Shown here: positions 1-11,277 of the stretch, one piece after another
Position numbering within the stretch: position 1 is the stretch's first letter
Layout of the letters: each line of letters opens with the position of its first letter
Source: Epiperipatus broadwayi
Taxonomy: Eukaryota; Onychophora; Udeonychophora; Euonychophora; Peripatidae
Length of the DNA: 64,000 nt
Direction of reading: 5' to 3'
NCBI GenBank assembly: GCA_028023455.1
Contig: JAQFVV010000042.1
Location: 4,545,739-4,609,738 of the forward strand
Notes under the pieces: model-generated
Databases searched by the model: none
The model's input: the letters and a program-made list of their open reading frames with translations, nothing else
What the model was told of the DNA's origin: nothing
Program-made: the position numbers and the translations under genes

Positions 1-370
1 ATCCCAATCTATATATACATTATCCCAGACAGAATGTATTATAACCTTAAAAGCCTGTGAGACAAAACTGTGAAATTAAACGTTTTGATTGCAGATGTAT
101 GCTCACCTGCGAACATAATTTATGTATATATATAATCATTTATTATATTTTTAAATTGTAATTTTTTTTATCACTTATCTTTTTCATTTGAATCATTATG
201 TTATCCTCTTCAGATCCTACAATTTACCGATCATAATTTCCAGCATTGCTGGATGGGGTTTACAACTAGGTTTCAAACAATGATAAATTTAGTACCTATT
301 AGTTAATCATTTGTAGTCATAATTATACTAATAGTCCTTATGACTATTTACTTAATTCATGCCATTACAT

Positions 371-600
371 CATCAATCTTTTAGAGTTCTCATGTTTCTC
401 CGCTGTGTCTCCGGGCCACCAGGAACATTGTTCATAATGTTATAGATCTGGAGAATGGGTAAATAGGTTAGAATTCACAACTGCTTCTGACCTGTGTATC
501 TCGGGCATGACTGGATTCGAGTACTTTTGCTTGGATTCTAGTTCGTGTTGCATGAACATACAATTCCGACTGGTACAACATACATATTGTACAACATACA
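371..600 (+). repeat. Diverged member of the 9.4-9.6 kb repeat
   Basis: Less AT-rich than its surroundings. TCTGGAGAATGGGTAAATAG and GTATCTCGGGCATGACTGGA then TTCGAGTACTTT align with the reverse complement of 9440-9560. It shows that the family-B repeat is dispersed and not limited to the 9-11.6 kb pair. Confidence 0.55.
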
Positions 601-783
601 TATCCCAAAATTTATACCTATGCTTTTAATATTTTACTCTTTTAATATAATTCAAATTAAGTTTTCAAAAAAATATCAATAATAATATTTTCACTTATTG
701 ACTTGTGTCATTATTTTCTATAATACAAACATAAAAATAATTAATCATTACATCACAGAAATATATATATAAACTATGAAATT

Positions 784-853
784 ATTCAAACAGAAGTCAA
801 ACTGTGACAAATGAAAATATTCAAACAGAAGTCAAACTGTGACAAAAGTAACA
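784..853 (+). repeat. 35-bp tandem duplication
   Basis: ATTCAAACAGAAGTCAAACT then GTGACAAA occurs twice head to tail with a period of 35. A recent local duplication. Confidence 0.85.
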
Positions 854-929
854 TAGCTGGGTGCAATCCATATATCTTATGGCCAGGATATGCTATTCTA
901 TCACTGTATTAAACCATGCAGAGCATTGA

Positions 930-1452
930 GTAATGTTTTCTTAAAACAATGTTCTTTGAAATGAGAAGTTTCACTATAATGGAGCAATCCATTTCAGAGA
1001 AATTATTTTCATAGCACTTTAATATAACTTTGATTTTAATACAGATTAAATTAGAACTGAATGTAACATTTTATTCCAAACATGTTTTCCTTTTAAACAA
1101 ATCAAAAGGTAATCCTCGTAAATACTGCTCTCCTCTTTTGAAATAGTTATAATGACATTCATTATTTATGTGTGTACTTATCATCTTTCGGAGTTTATAA
1201 GAAGTTCCAAGTTGCAGTGCCGGATGCAATCCATGGATTTTAAGGCCAGAGTCTGCCATTCTACCACTATATTAAACTACTGTTGACTTTTTTAAAAGGA
1301 AAATATGTTTAGAATAAAAAGTTAAATCCAGTTCTAACTTAATCTGTATTAAAATAAAAGTGTTATATTAAAGTGCTATGAAAATAGTTTCTCTGAAATG
1401 GATTGCTAAATTAGAGTAAAACTTCTTGTTTTAATGAACATTTTGTTTTAAT
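930..1452. repeat. Foldback repeat with ~155-bp arms
   Basis: Left arm 941-1098 (TTTCAGAGAAATTATTTTCA, TAGCACTTTAATATAA, CAGATTAAATTAGAACTG) returns inverted at 1296-1450. The loop holds GATGCAATCCATGGATTTTA then AGGCCAGAGTCTGCCATTCT (1224-1263), of which a diverged direct copy lies just outside at 859-902. A MITE-like element with no coding capacity; the 62-codon minus frame at 1071-1259 is incidental. Confidence 0.75.
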
Positions 1453-2394
1453 TCCACAGATGATGAATTTAAGACATTATTTAAAAGTGAAAAGAGACTT
1501 TTTGAATTTAGCAATATAGTTTAAAAATTCCTAACATCATTAAATAAATATTGTTAATTCAGTTTTTGAAAAAATAATTTAATAATCACTATTTTAGATA
1601 TATTTCTCTTTTCTTTTTTTAAAAAACTAATACAATGTGTTCTAAAACACTAATTGCTAATTAAACAATCATCTCTCTTGATGCATGACTAATTATATAT
1701 ACAAATTTTTCATTTGATTTTTCAAGACTATTAAACTAGGAAAACAATATTATTTTTTCTTGTAAAACAATGAAATAACTGGGTACTTATACTGTAATTT
1801 GACCACAAAGTTGTGTATACATGGATAAATATAATTCTCAGCTATCCACACACATAGAAAAGGAAAGAGCACCCATATTATTGTTAATAAAAAACAAGAA
1901 AGGTGAACTATTGGTTTATGGATTATCATGAGATGTTAGTCAATAAATTTATTGAATATGTATTTGTGATCTTTATTTATTCCTGAATATATTTATCTTT
2001 TTTTCTTCTTAAATTAAAAAAAATATATACTATCATTTTTACAAGGACATGCCCTATTACATTATATTGTATTACAAGATGTATTTATGTTTAAATAGTA
2101 CATAGTTAAGATGAATATATTTCTTGAAGTCCAGAGATAACAGATAATTTTCTAGGTACCAGATGACGTTTTAGATACAAGCAAAATATTTACTGTTTTA
2201 AGCACTGCTTTTATAGACATTATTAAATATTGTATTTCATTTTATTCATGCAAATTGATTTATTAATCATTTATTTTTTACCCATAAATGTAGTAATTAT
2301 ATATCGGATTATTTCCATCAACTAATATTAAATACCAAATATCTTTAGTAGAAAAATTAAAGCACACGATGTTGGTATTTTAAATGATGTAAAT
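1453..2394. other. AT-rich DNA, nothing recognised
   Basis: No open frame, repeat end or RNA gene could be supported here. Confidence 0.5.
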
Positions 2395-2580
2395 AGTCTA
2401 AGATGCCATCATCACAAACCTTCAAATAAATAATATATAACTATGCTCTGTATTACTGTAATTTATACATAACTTGCTCAATACTTATCAATGTCCACCC
2501 AACCAGAGTTCTCAGATATTGAAAGAATATTGCCTATAAATTAGAAATTGTCTGAAAGTTTGTGATGATAGTATTTTAGT
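2395..2580. repeat. Small inverted repeat shared with 50.2 kb
   Basis: GCCATCATCACAAACCTTC (2404-2422) pairs with GAAAGTTTGTGATGATAG (2554-2571). TATCTTTAGAAAAATT in the flank (2625-2640) also occurs near 2341. A MITE-like remnant next to the Penelope 3' end. Confidence 0.5.
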
Positions 2581-3717
2581 AGTAATTATATGTTTCACTA
2601 TTTCCATCATCTAATTTTGTTAAATATCTTTAGAAAAATTGAAACTTTACTTAAACTTATTCATATACATTTGATTGTTAATAATAGTACCCAGACTAGT
2701 ACACAACACAATATTTCAAATGTTATTATTTTGTTTTTTCAGATGTTGCTGGCCTGATCAGTGATAATAATTAGCATAGAAATCAAATCTGGACCTTTAT
2801 ATTTATAAATAACAATTACATTTAAGATGAGGCTTCTCCTGATTTCTCCATTTTTTCTTAAGGGCATGATTAATGATTGGCTACCAACAATATGAATTAT
2901 CACACTAAATCGACTTGTAGGGTTATTTGTCATTGTTGTGTGAACCACTTCCTTGAATTTTCTTCTTTATAATTTTTCTTTCTGTCCATTTTCCAATCAA
3001 CATACATTCATTGGTACATGTATAGTCTGCTATCTTGGATATGTTTTTTCTTTTCTAATCAGTTTGTCCTCTGTTAATCATTTTTCAATGGAGTGACTGG
3101 TTTCACCAAATACATCATTCCATATAAAAAAAACATTTCATAGATATTTTTGTTTTCAGTATTTCAAATTTAGGATTTGTAGACGCTACTATTCATTGTA
3201 GTTTGCTATGGCTTTGGAAAGCTGTTCTGATATTGTACTATTTGCATATTTTTAAAAATTTGTTTACTATCCCTAATCCTTTTTCTTTTGATGTTTCTTT
3301 TTGTGATCTATTTAAGGTTTTTTTAGTGATACCAATTTTTTAATCAATCTTCATGAAAGTTTGTTCTATGTAAATCTTTCCTTTTTCCAAATTATTGGTT
3401 TCTGATCAAACTTCCTTTGCTCTGACCATGGTCAGAATATAATTCCATGTTTTGTATTTCTCTTATGATTGGATGCATATATGCTAAGTATATCCTGTGT
3501 GCAAATTTTCTGTAAACTGTATTTTTAATTTTGTCATCAGAAAGTCTTGCCACAAGAATATCTAACAATGCCACTTTTTATTCGTGTTCTAATTCTATAA
3601 TGGAATTTAATTGAAGGGATTTGTTATTTATGTATGACTCAGTGCAAGCCAGAGTAATCAATAAATGCCTAAAGGCTTGTGCATAAAATCCCCATCTAGT
3701 GCCTACTCATCCAATAT

Positions 3718-3757
3718 CCCCAGACTAGTTTCTGGTTTGTGACCTTTGTCAGGAAGG
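3718..3757 (-). ncRNA. Hammerhead-ribozyme-like motif (family A, copy 2)
   Basis: The inverted arm repeats the layout on minus: CCTTC, CTGACAA (core with G8 changed to A), AGGT..ACC stem II, GAAA, CTAG, TC, TGGGG. G5, lost in copy 1, is intact here, so the two arms together point to an ancestral CTGATGA core. Confidence 0.5.
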
Positions 3758-4029
3758 AGCCTTTCACCTAGCTCTTAGGATCTAATGCAACCCTTCAATA
3801 GCCACCTTTTATCTCTAATTGACTACAAAATTACGAGTCTAAAATTGAAAACACCATAATACTTATATAGTCATAACATATACAACTATATAAGTAACTG
3901 AGCTTGAATTGAAAATATTATGGTGTTTTCAATTTGAGATTCATAGTTTTGTAGTTGAGATAAAAGGTACATGTTGGAGAATTGCATTAGATCCTAAGAT
4001 CTAGGTGCAGTGCTCTCCGATCCAAGACT

Positions 4030-4069
4030 CCTCACTCATGAAGGCTACAAGCCAGAAACTAGTCTGGGG
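4030..4069 (+). ncRNA. Hammerhead-ribozyme-like motif (family A, copy 1)
   Basis: In order: CCTCA (stem I), CTCATGA (core; consensus CTGATGA, one change at G5), GGCT/AGCC stem II with ACA loop (4043-4053), GAAA (4055-4058), CTAG, TC with predicted cleavage after 4064, TGGGG (stem I). All five stem I pairs form, one as a G-U wobble. ACTAGT is self-complementary, giving a minimal stem III of the kind described for Penelope-like elements. The G5 change should abolish cleavage. Confidence 0.55.
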
Positions 4070-4444
4070 ATATTGGGTGAGTAGGCACAAGATGGGAATT
4101 TTATGCACAAGCCTTCTGGCATCCATTCATTACCCTGGCTTGCACTGAGTGGCAATACGTATAAAGAGTTTTGCCTGTTTTAATAAGTTATGAGCAATCA
4201 TAAGAAATGGTGATCATGTGATCAGAATGTTTGTAATAATGCTCTACCATGTGGCCACAAAATGTGAAGCCAGACTTTAGGTAGATATGAATTAATATTT
4301 ACGCTATGGTTTCAAATTCTTCTATGTAAATGTTACTAATAAGGGGTAATACCATAGCTATTCCTTGATTTTATTGGCAGAATTACGTTGTATTAAAAGT
4401 ACATTTTGTTATGCAGTATTAACAATCCCATTGCACTTTCAATA

Positions 4445-5690
4445 GGAAGAGTTATTTTGACTTGTTAAGTATCATTATGTAATCTAATTGTTGCTATTGC
4501 ATTTTTATAAATATTCTTTAAAATATGACAATATCCTGGATCTAATGCCACTGAAGAAATGTTTATAGAATCAAATGCCTTTTCATAATCTACAAATCCA
4601 AAGCATAATGGCAACTCATATTCATTTGTTCTTTCTATAACTTCTCTCAATATCTGGATATGATCTGCTGTACTAAAACCACTTTTAAATCCAGCTTGTT
4701 CTCTTGGTTGGTGGAAATTCAATGTTCTCTGTAGACGAGTTGTAATTATCTTGGTAAAAATTTTGTATAAAACTGATAAAATGCTGATAGGTCTGTAATT
4801 TCTAATATGTTCTTTATCATCTTTTTTAAAAATTAATATTAATACTGCATTCTTCCAATCAACTGGTACATCTTTATCATTTAGACATTTGGTATATAAC
4901 TTTGCCAAAATTATATTTCTTTATCTGCTTCTTTTAATATATAGATTATAATTCCATCATTACCTGGAGCCTTTCCTTTCTTCATACATTTAATTGCATG
5001 TCTCACTTCTTTATTTAAAATTCTGGACAATTCGAAAGATATAATAGATATAGGAGATACTTGTTCTTTATTACTATATAATTCTTGATAGAAGTTTTCT
5101 ACCTATTTCATGATGTCATCTCTCTTTTTAGTAATAGTTCCATCTTTTTTCCTTATTGCAGATATAAATTTCCTACCAATATCAAAATGTTGTTTTACAC
5201 TCTCGAGACTTTTATTCTCTTCTACAGCTTTCCTTGCTAGTTCAGTTATACTTTCTTATATCATTTTCAACTCTTTTTCGCACCATTTTACAGAATTCGA
5301 GGTATTCAATCCTTTTTAATGCATCATTTCTGTATATCTTCATAAATTCTCTAGATTGCTGCTTTTTCTACCAGCTATCTTTGTTGCAGTTTTTAAAAGA
5401 GTATCAGTTATTTTATTAATTTCATTCAAATCTGAATCATGTTCAAAATCTACTAATACTTGAAACCGATTTGTAAGTTCTAATTTAAATTCATTAGTGT
5501 TTCTGAAGATTGGAATATCAATTGTAAATATTGTTTTTCTTAATAATTTTTGTCTCTCTAGTTTTGCATTAACATATATATATATATGTTTGCGCCAATC
5601 AAATGTCACAAATTTATCTAAATATCCTGGTGTAACGTAGGTATTTACGGATAGTGAATTTAACGTGCATAATATGTAGGTGACGATCAA
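4445..5690 (-). pseudogene. RTE-type LINE fragment, minus strand
   Basis: Frames on minus read, in order, YLDKFVTFDWRKHIYIYVNA then KLERQKLL (5690-5340, linker after the endonuclease). The RT domain (4908-4465) reads AKLYTKCLNDKDVPVDWKNA, IFKKDDKEHIRNYRPISILS, QPREQAGFKSGFSTADHIQI and CFGFVDYEKAFDSINI (motif A). It stops at TLPIE near 4440, just before motif B. The sequence between the two frames (4920-5330) still reads RTE-like on minus with shifts. The endonuclease 5' part and the RT C-terminus are missing. The copy at 31306 begins almost exactly where this one ends. It is dead. Confidence 0.85.
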
Positions 5691-6110
5691 ATATTAAGGA
5701 AATAAAAATAGCCACGTGAAATGTACGCGTGTATAATAAATAAATATACGAATAAAACACTGAAAACTAATTTTTTTAAATCTAATAATTCAGATGTGCT
5801 CTTTAATAACTTCATAATACCAAAGTATTTTTTCTAAAAAAATTTTTTTATCGCTTTCAAACAAAAAATTATAAATGCAAAAATATGAAAATTATATTTT
5901 AACGAATGCATATACATGATTTTTTTTTAAATGTTTCTATATGAATCTTCCAGTTTATTTTTGAATAAATAAATTTGAAAAGGGCCACTTCGGATAGGGT
6001 CATATTTCACTTCAGTATTTATTTTTAGCAAGTATGAAAATTAATTTTAATATTAACAAATTTATTAACAAAACACCATCTTATAAATAAATTTCATCCA
6101 AATTACTTAC

Positions 6111-6195
6111 CATATGCATCTTGTGCAGCTTTCCTTATGTTACTAAATTTATTACTGTTTGTGTCTCTTACAATTTGATGTAAAAGATCTTCCAT
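6111..6195 (-). CDS. Probable first coding exon, BIG3/ARFGEF3-like (tentative)
   Basis: On minus an ATG at 6195 opens a frame of 28 codons plus one base, reading MEDLLHQIVRDTNSNKFSNI and RKAAQDAY, ending at the strong donor CATATG|GTAAGT. The same frame has a TAA upstream in the leader, so the ATG is a plausible start. The peptide resembles the N-terminus of BIG3 (ARFGEF3)-type guanine-exchange factors (ME(E/D)(I/L)L..), from memory only. No further exon of this gene is seen down to position 1, so its intron 1 would exceed 6 kb and contain the RTE and Penelope relics in the same orientation. The exon itself is likely; the family name is weak. Confidence 0.5.
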
Positions 6196-6439
6196 TATAT
6201 TTTTAGGCGAATTTCGATTAATTATTTTCAGCCATGTAATTTGTTACGACAGTTGGCATATCACGGCATTTATCCTGGATATTTAATAACGTTTAAATCA
6301 TCAAGCACCTGTTTGAAGTAATAAAACTGTTAAGAAAATTAAAAGGCAAATTCTTTTTTTCTTGCTATTTTAAATTCCCTTCATCTTTAAACAATATTAC
6401 TTACTGATAAGCATATTTATAGCACGATACGCTTTTAAA

Positions 6440-6580
6440 TGTCAAGTATGTAGGAATAGCTTTATCAATATTTGGACAGCAAAATCGAAACATTTAAAAC
6501 GTGCTCCTAAAATGCAGTACGATGGACTAAAATTGCGCCTCTAGCGAGTGAACCAAAATACACAGAAAGATTTGAATGCG
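6440..6580 (-). promoter_or_regulatory. Candidate promoter region upstream of the 6.1-kb exon
   Basis: This stretch has more CpG and GC than its surroundings, including AAATCGAAAC, AACGTGCTCC and GCGCCTCTAGCGAG (6536-6549). It lies 250-380 bases upstream of the ATG at 6195 on the minus strand. The motif GCGCC..TC.AGCG(A)G also occurs in the island at 58.8 kb (AGCGCCATCGAGCGG). No TATA box can be placed with confidence. Confidence 0.35.
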
Positions 6581-6599
6581 CTACAACAGCATTGTGTAT

Positions 6600-9189
6600 T
6601 AATAAAAATTCGAATTGCTATTGTTCTCACGTAAGATTTTATATACTGCACATTTGGTTTTTCGATTTCAGTATTTTTTGATCTAAAATCGTATTATTTT
6701 AATAATTATTTCATTTTCAATTTTTCTTCGATATAAATTGTTTTTAATTTATCTACTAGAAATAAAGATGTTTCAGAAACTTCTGTACATAAAATTTAGA
6801 TACACATTACCCAGCACCATTTTAAAAATTAATATCAATGATATGCCATTAGAAAATAAAACATATTGCTTGACAAAAAACTTTTATTATACAAAATAGC
6901 TTTCGAAAATATATGAAATTCACAATACAAAAAAGTCAGTAACCCCCCCCCCCCCCATTATTATTATTTTTTTTTTGTCATATACTGATTGCGAAAAAAT
7001 TTCCATAATTTTTTAGTTTTGAGTCCATCTTTTTTTCTATTACTTAAATGGCTAATGATGTGCAATGCAAATCATGTCCTGGAATGTGTGTAGCAATGTT
7101 TATCTAATTCCATTATACTATTCAGAGATGCAAAACTAATCAGGGTAAAAAAGCATTTACATCTCATACTACACCAGTAGTAAAATTTTAGACAGGTCAG
7201 TAATGCGAATAAAAATAAACAATGCAATATTTGAGAATGGCATATGAATTCATCAAATGTAGTGTCAATGATTTGCACTTGGACAAAAATTGATTCATGA
7301 TGTATGCAATTTCAGTAATCCAGCTTTACTATTATACAATATTACCTAAAACTGATGAGTTTTTAGTCATCAAAAACACTATCAAACTTGAAATAGTTTG
7401 TTATCTATATCTTTATCAATTTGTCTGAGTCTTACTTAGTCTGCAATATGTGCAAAACATTCATGCATCATTGTTATCAAGTATACAAGTTATTTCACAT
7501 ACCAATGTGTATGAGTTTTGACTCAATGCATCAATCAAACATCAAAATTAGTTCATACTGTCTGTTGATTCAGAACTACAATTAAGATCTGAAAAATAAT
7601 TGTCTATAGCTTTAAAAATGACATTTCCAAGACAACTCTTATTTTCAAACAAGCTGTAGCAACACTTAATCCTGGAATTAAACTGTTCTAATTAATGTAA
7701 CAGATTGGAATTTACAGATCTTATTTACTCATTCTTAGTAGATGATTTGTATTTCTCTACATCCATATTTTGAATGATAATTTCTACATCAAGATATGTA
7801 CTTTAATTTGCAGTTTTGGAATTGGTATTAACAACAAAAGATGTCTCTGTGCATTGAAATAATTTTTGTTACTTAATTTTGCACAAGGAAGACTTTTCTA
7901 AGAAGAAAAATTACTATAAAAGAATTTGGATACTAATGCATCCAAAATGTCATCTTACAGTTTAGAAATCAGATATTTTAGTAAACTTCAAGGTGAAAAT
8001 AAGTTATATTAACAAGTCTTATTCCAAACATACTTAAAAAATATACTTTGGTTTTTTTTTTTAAGAAATTGTTACTCATATTAAATTTTAACAGTTGTTA
8101 AATTCTAAAACCTTCCAATTTGCATTTTCAAGAGAATTCCATGCTTTAATAACATTTCAATGACATAACATTCTTTTATAGAATGTATTATGAATATGAG
8201 TACGATTTATTAAAAGATTCACATTTGATAATTTGACAATGACTGTATATATTCATAACCAATGTAAGGATTTATAAGTAGAAATTTAAATAACTGAAAT
8301 TAAGAATTAATAGTGGATTAATACAGTCAATAGATGTTTATTGTTTGCAAATGTGACAAGGATATTTTTGATGACTAAAAAGACTATATATTATGAACAC
8401 AAATCCTAATAAATATTACAATACTAATATATCACTGACTTATACAATGAGTAAAATATTTTAAATAGATGAATTATTTAATCACCTTTTGAATGATAAT
8501 AAAAAAGTTTTTGGTAATAAATCCATTTTAGTGCTTTATTTACATTCAAACATGACATCCAATTTGATGAAGTTGAATGTTATTGGTAATTTGATGAAGT
8601 TGAATGTTATTGGTAATTTTAAAAAAGAAAAGACTGCAACTCCTGGTGAGATATTTAAGAAACCTTTAAAATATGTTGGCTTCAAAAGAATTGATTTGTT
8701 AAGAGTACGTAAACTCGGTTGTGCTACTTAATCTAAAGGGTTCTTCTATTAATCCAGTTTACAAAAACAAAAAAAGGTTAAAAAGGCACCATTAATTATC
8801 ATGAAATTTCATTATTACCCACAAAAGCAAAAATGATTTTATTGATGTTTACTTCAGTCAAGTAGTAGCATAGTTGCTAAAGACTCATTGTAGTTTTAAA
8901 TAGTCAATAAGTATTATGATCATGAGTTTTAGTATCAGAAAAAAAAAAAAAACTGAGTAAAAAAAAATATAATTTTTGAACTATTTTTACTAATTTGGTC
9001 AAGGTACTTGACTCAAGTTGTCCTGGAAATTTATTCATACTATATTGCTATTATATGATGAAATGATAAGAAGCACATTATTAGTGACAGAAAGTATAGG
9101 CATTTGAATTAAATAGTTTTTAAATAATGTGTAATAAATCCAACTTTATTTTCATTTTGCAACGGAAATACAGGCTTATTATATACCTA
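6600..9189. other. AT-rich spacer, no gene seen
   Basis: Contains a 14-C tract (6943-6956) and a 27-bp direct tandem repeat (8561-8614, TTTGATGAAGTTGAATGTTA unit). The 80-codon plus frame 8489-8731 owes part of its length to that repeat and has no recognisable domain. Confidence 0.5.
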
Positions 9190-9640
9190 TATCAATATAT
9201 GTAATATATAGGGTATATGAGCACAGACTTTCACAGCACCCACCACTCTTAGGATACGATATCACTGATACACTTGAACACATATATGTCGAAAAGATAA
9301 ATAATCACCAATATAAGTATTTCATGCTAAACCAGCAATTGTAAGTATGAGAATTGGCTATCTTAATATATATCTGAGCACTTATTGCATATATGTATAG
9401 AGCATATTGTGACAATCAGATGATGTATGTTTGTTTAACCCAGTTCGAATACTAAGTGAAAGTACCTCGAGGCCATCCATACGCGAGATATTAAATCAAG
9501 AATACTATGACCTCTGCCCTATTCACCTATTCTCGAGGCTATTTACGAACCAACAACATTATCTGAGCCATACATAAATTATTTTTCAACCGGCCAAGCT
9601 TAGCCTCAGCGGTAGAGACATGAACGGGAACACCTACGGA
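9190..9640 (-). repeat. Inverted copy of the family-B repeat with eroded ribozyme
   Basis: On minus, GGTTTAGCATGAAATACTTA then TATTGGTGATTAT (9301-9330) matches the 3' half of the hammerhead at 11506-11563, but the CTGATGA core is lost. A second diverged piece in plus orientation (ATATGTATAGAG...CAATCAGATGATG, 9393-9430) follows. The stretch 9430-9640 is less AT-rich and is related, inverted, to 371-600, for example GAGAATAGGTGAATAGG on minus versus GAGAATGGGTAAATAGG near 451. No coding capacity is seen. Confidence 0.6.
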
Positions 9641-11277
9641 GCTAAATAGTTAAATGGTGCATAAAAGTACTATGAAAAATGTGTTTTGCATGCCTGGATC
9701 ATTGGAAAAGCAAAATAAAGCATTTAAAATAAAATTAGAAAACTGAAGCTTTTTTAGTTAAATAATATGTTTAATTAAAGGCTTTAAAATATTAATAATG
9801 ACTTAATGACCTCCGCTATTCCCCTAAATTAATGAAAAACTAATTAGACAATGAAAACAGATTAAACGATATAATATTTTTGCGGTCTAAGTCTTTTCTT
9901 CCCAATTTTAATAAAATTGTCAACTCGAATCTCCTCGATAAAGTACAATAATAAAAATCTTTCGCAAAGCATTTTCTAATTGTTTTGCACTAAAAACCGA
10001 CAGTTTAAAAATTATTTAAAATGTATATAGCTAAATCTGATATACGTAATAAGCCAGTGGCAGACAAAAGAGGTGTTATCGAGGAGATCAAGTTGGCAAA
10101 CAAAGGAAACTTACTGGTATGGAATTTGGAAACATAAATAAAATTGGAAAGAGATTTTAAATGAAAAAATTAACTTTTAAACTTAACTGCAATGGAATAC
10201 AAAATATATATACATGTTAGTAATGAAGAATAGCGAAGGAAAAAGGGTTAAATATATATATAGATGATCACGCAATATATATATATCTGAGACTAGTCTA
10301 ATAAAAATGGTTACGTAACAAATATAATTAAATACAACATTACATAAATATAATTCAATGAAGCAATTAAAAAAGGGTATGAACAAAAAAGGGTAGAAAG
10401 TAAATAGTTCAATGGAGGAGAGATATGATTACAGTCCTGGTTCCTTGCTCCTGTTCGGCAGTGTCGTGGCTTGATCCGGACAAGGAAAGTGGAAATAAGT
10501 AGCATGCTTTTATGAAAAGACCTACAGACACGGCACAGAGTTCAGATGACTATTGATTGGATACTAAGGCATTTTGAATGGTATTTAGGAACCTCGGCGA
10601 TAGGCAAAGCTATTTATTTGCCTAGCCAAGCATAGTAGAATCCATCAAATTCATATGACTTTTAGCTTGAGCATGTTCAAACTTCTCCATGATTTTGAAG
10701 ATGACAGTTGTATAACTTTTTGAAATAAAATCTCAACAAGCAAAATCTGCCAAGAGTTCTCCCCAAGAGAAATCTGAATAGCCAGCAAGAAAACTCTGAA
10801 TGCCAAGTCTTTTGTTCACTTTCCTATTTATAACTTTTTTGTAAGCTACCTTCTATTGTTAGTATGATCTTAGATCTTGACAAGCCCACCCACACGCTCC
10901 TTTGTTTCAAGGTAACATTTTCTAAAAATAACTTTTACTTTTTTATTCTAAATTTCTTTCTTTAAAGTTTGAATTTTATTAATTAAAAAAGAAAAAGAAA
11001 GCCATCTTTAATTTGACTTGAATGGGCTCACTAATTAAAACATACATTCCTTTAGAAAATGTTGGTGGGCTTATCTCAAAATGAAATCATACGCCATATT
11101 TTAATAAGATTTTAACAAAAAAATATATTATTTCTTTTAATAATATAAACATTTTATTTCAGCAGAATTTTGCATTAACTCATATATATATGCTTGATGT
11201 ATATATATGTTTGACTAATAGGTTTGACACGTAATTTTTATTAACAAAAATTTAACCTTGAAATGGAATTTATTTAA
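9641..11277. other. Spacer between the two family-B repeats, partly less AT-rich
   Basis: The stretch 10390-10900 is clearly richer in G+C than its surroundings. It has no recognised gene; a minus frame at 10311-10505 contains KPRHCRTGARNQDCNHIS with no known domain. A loose inverted repeat (CAAGCCCACCCACACGC near 10880 against GTTGGTGGGCTTATC near 11063) suggests a mobile-element origin. It may be the interior of the element whose ends are the family-B repeats; that is inference. Confidence 0.4.

Larger units (their letters stand above)
3637..4225. repeat. Foldback repeat (family A) with two hammerhead-like motifs, inserted in the Penelope relic
   Basis: Arms of ~240 bp face each other. ACTCAGTGCAAGCCAGAGTA at 3638 returns inverted as CTGGCTTGCACTGAGT at ~4137, and CATAATACTTATATAGT and GAAAACACCATAAT near the centre (3850-3930) also pair. 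The family is shared with 14561-15466. Its insertion splits the Penelope RT between the WPHG and LLDILV motifs. The element type is unknown; the arms could be pseudo-LTRs of a Penelope-like element in inverted arrangement. Confidence 0.8.
2740..4425 (-). pseudogene. Penelope-like element relic (RT and GIY-YIG endonuclease), minus strand
   Basis: On minus the fragments follow Penelope order. GIAMVLPLISNIYIEEFETI (4364-4302) matches the G.AMG.PLSP..A..YME.FE block of the RT. LPKVWLHILWPHGRALLQTF (about 4283-4222, shifted frame) matches K.WLRYVDDTFVIWPHG with the YVDD part deleted. ALLDILVARLSDDKIKNTVY (3574-3500) matches LPFLDVLV..........VYRKPTH. NDVFGETSHSIEK.LTEDK (3119-3062) matches the VYIGETSRS..KR..EH core of the GIY-YIG nuclease. 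A foldback repeat interrupts the RT at about 3637-4225. Stops throughout show it is inactive. It directly abuts the RTE fragment. Confidence 0.75.

Noticed and set aside
7351-7385. CTGATGAG followed by a short hairpin, possible hammerhead
   Set aside because: The second core strand GAAA and stem I pairing are missing.
8489-8731. 80-codon plus-strand frame with an internal repeat (LMKLNVIGN twice)
   Set aside because: The repeat is a 27-bp tandem duplication of AT-rich DNA; no domain, no splice context, no similarity recognised.
9590-9660. tRNA-like A box (TAGCCTCAGCGGTAGAG)
   Set aside because: No B box in the right place downstream and no cloverleaf; the only GTTCGAATAC lies upstream in the wrong order.
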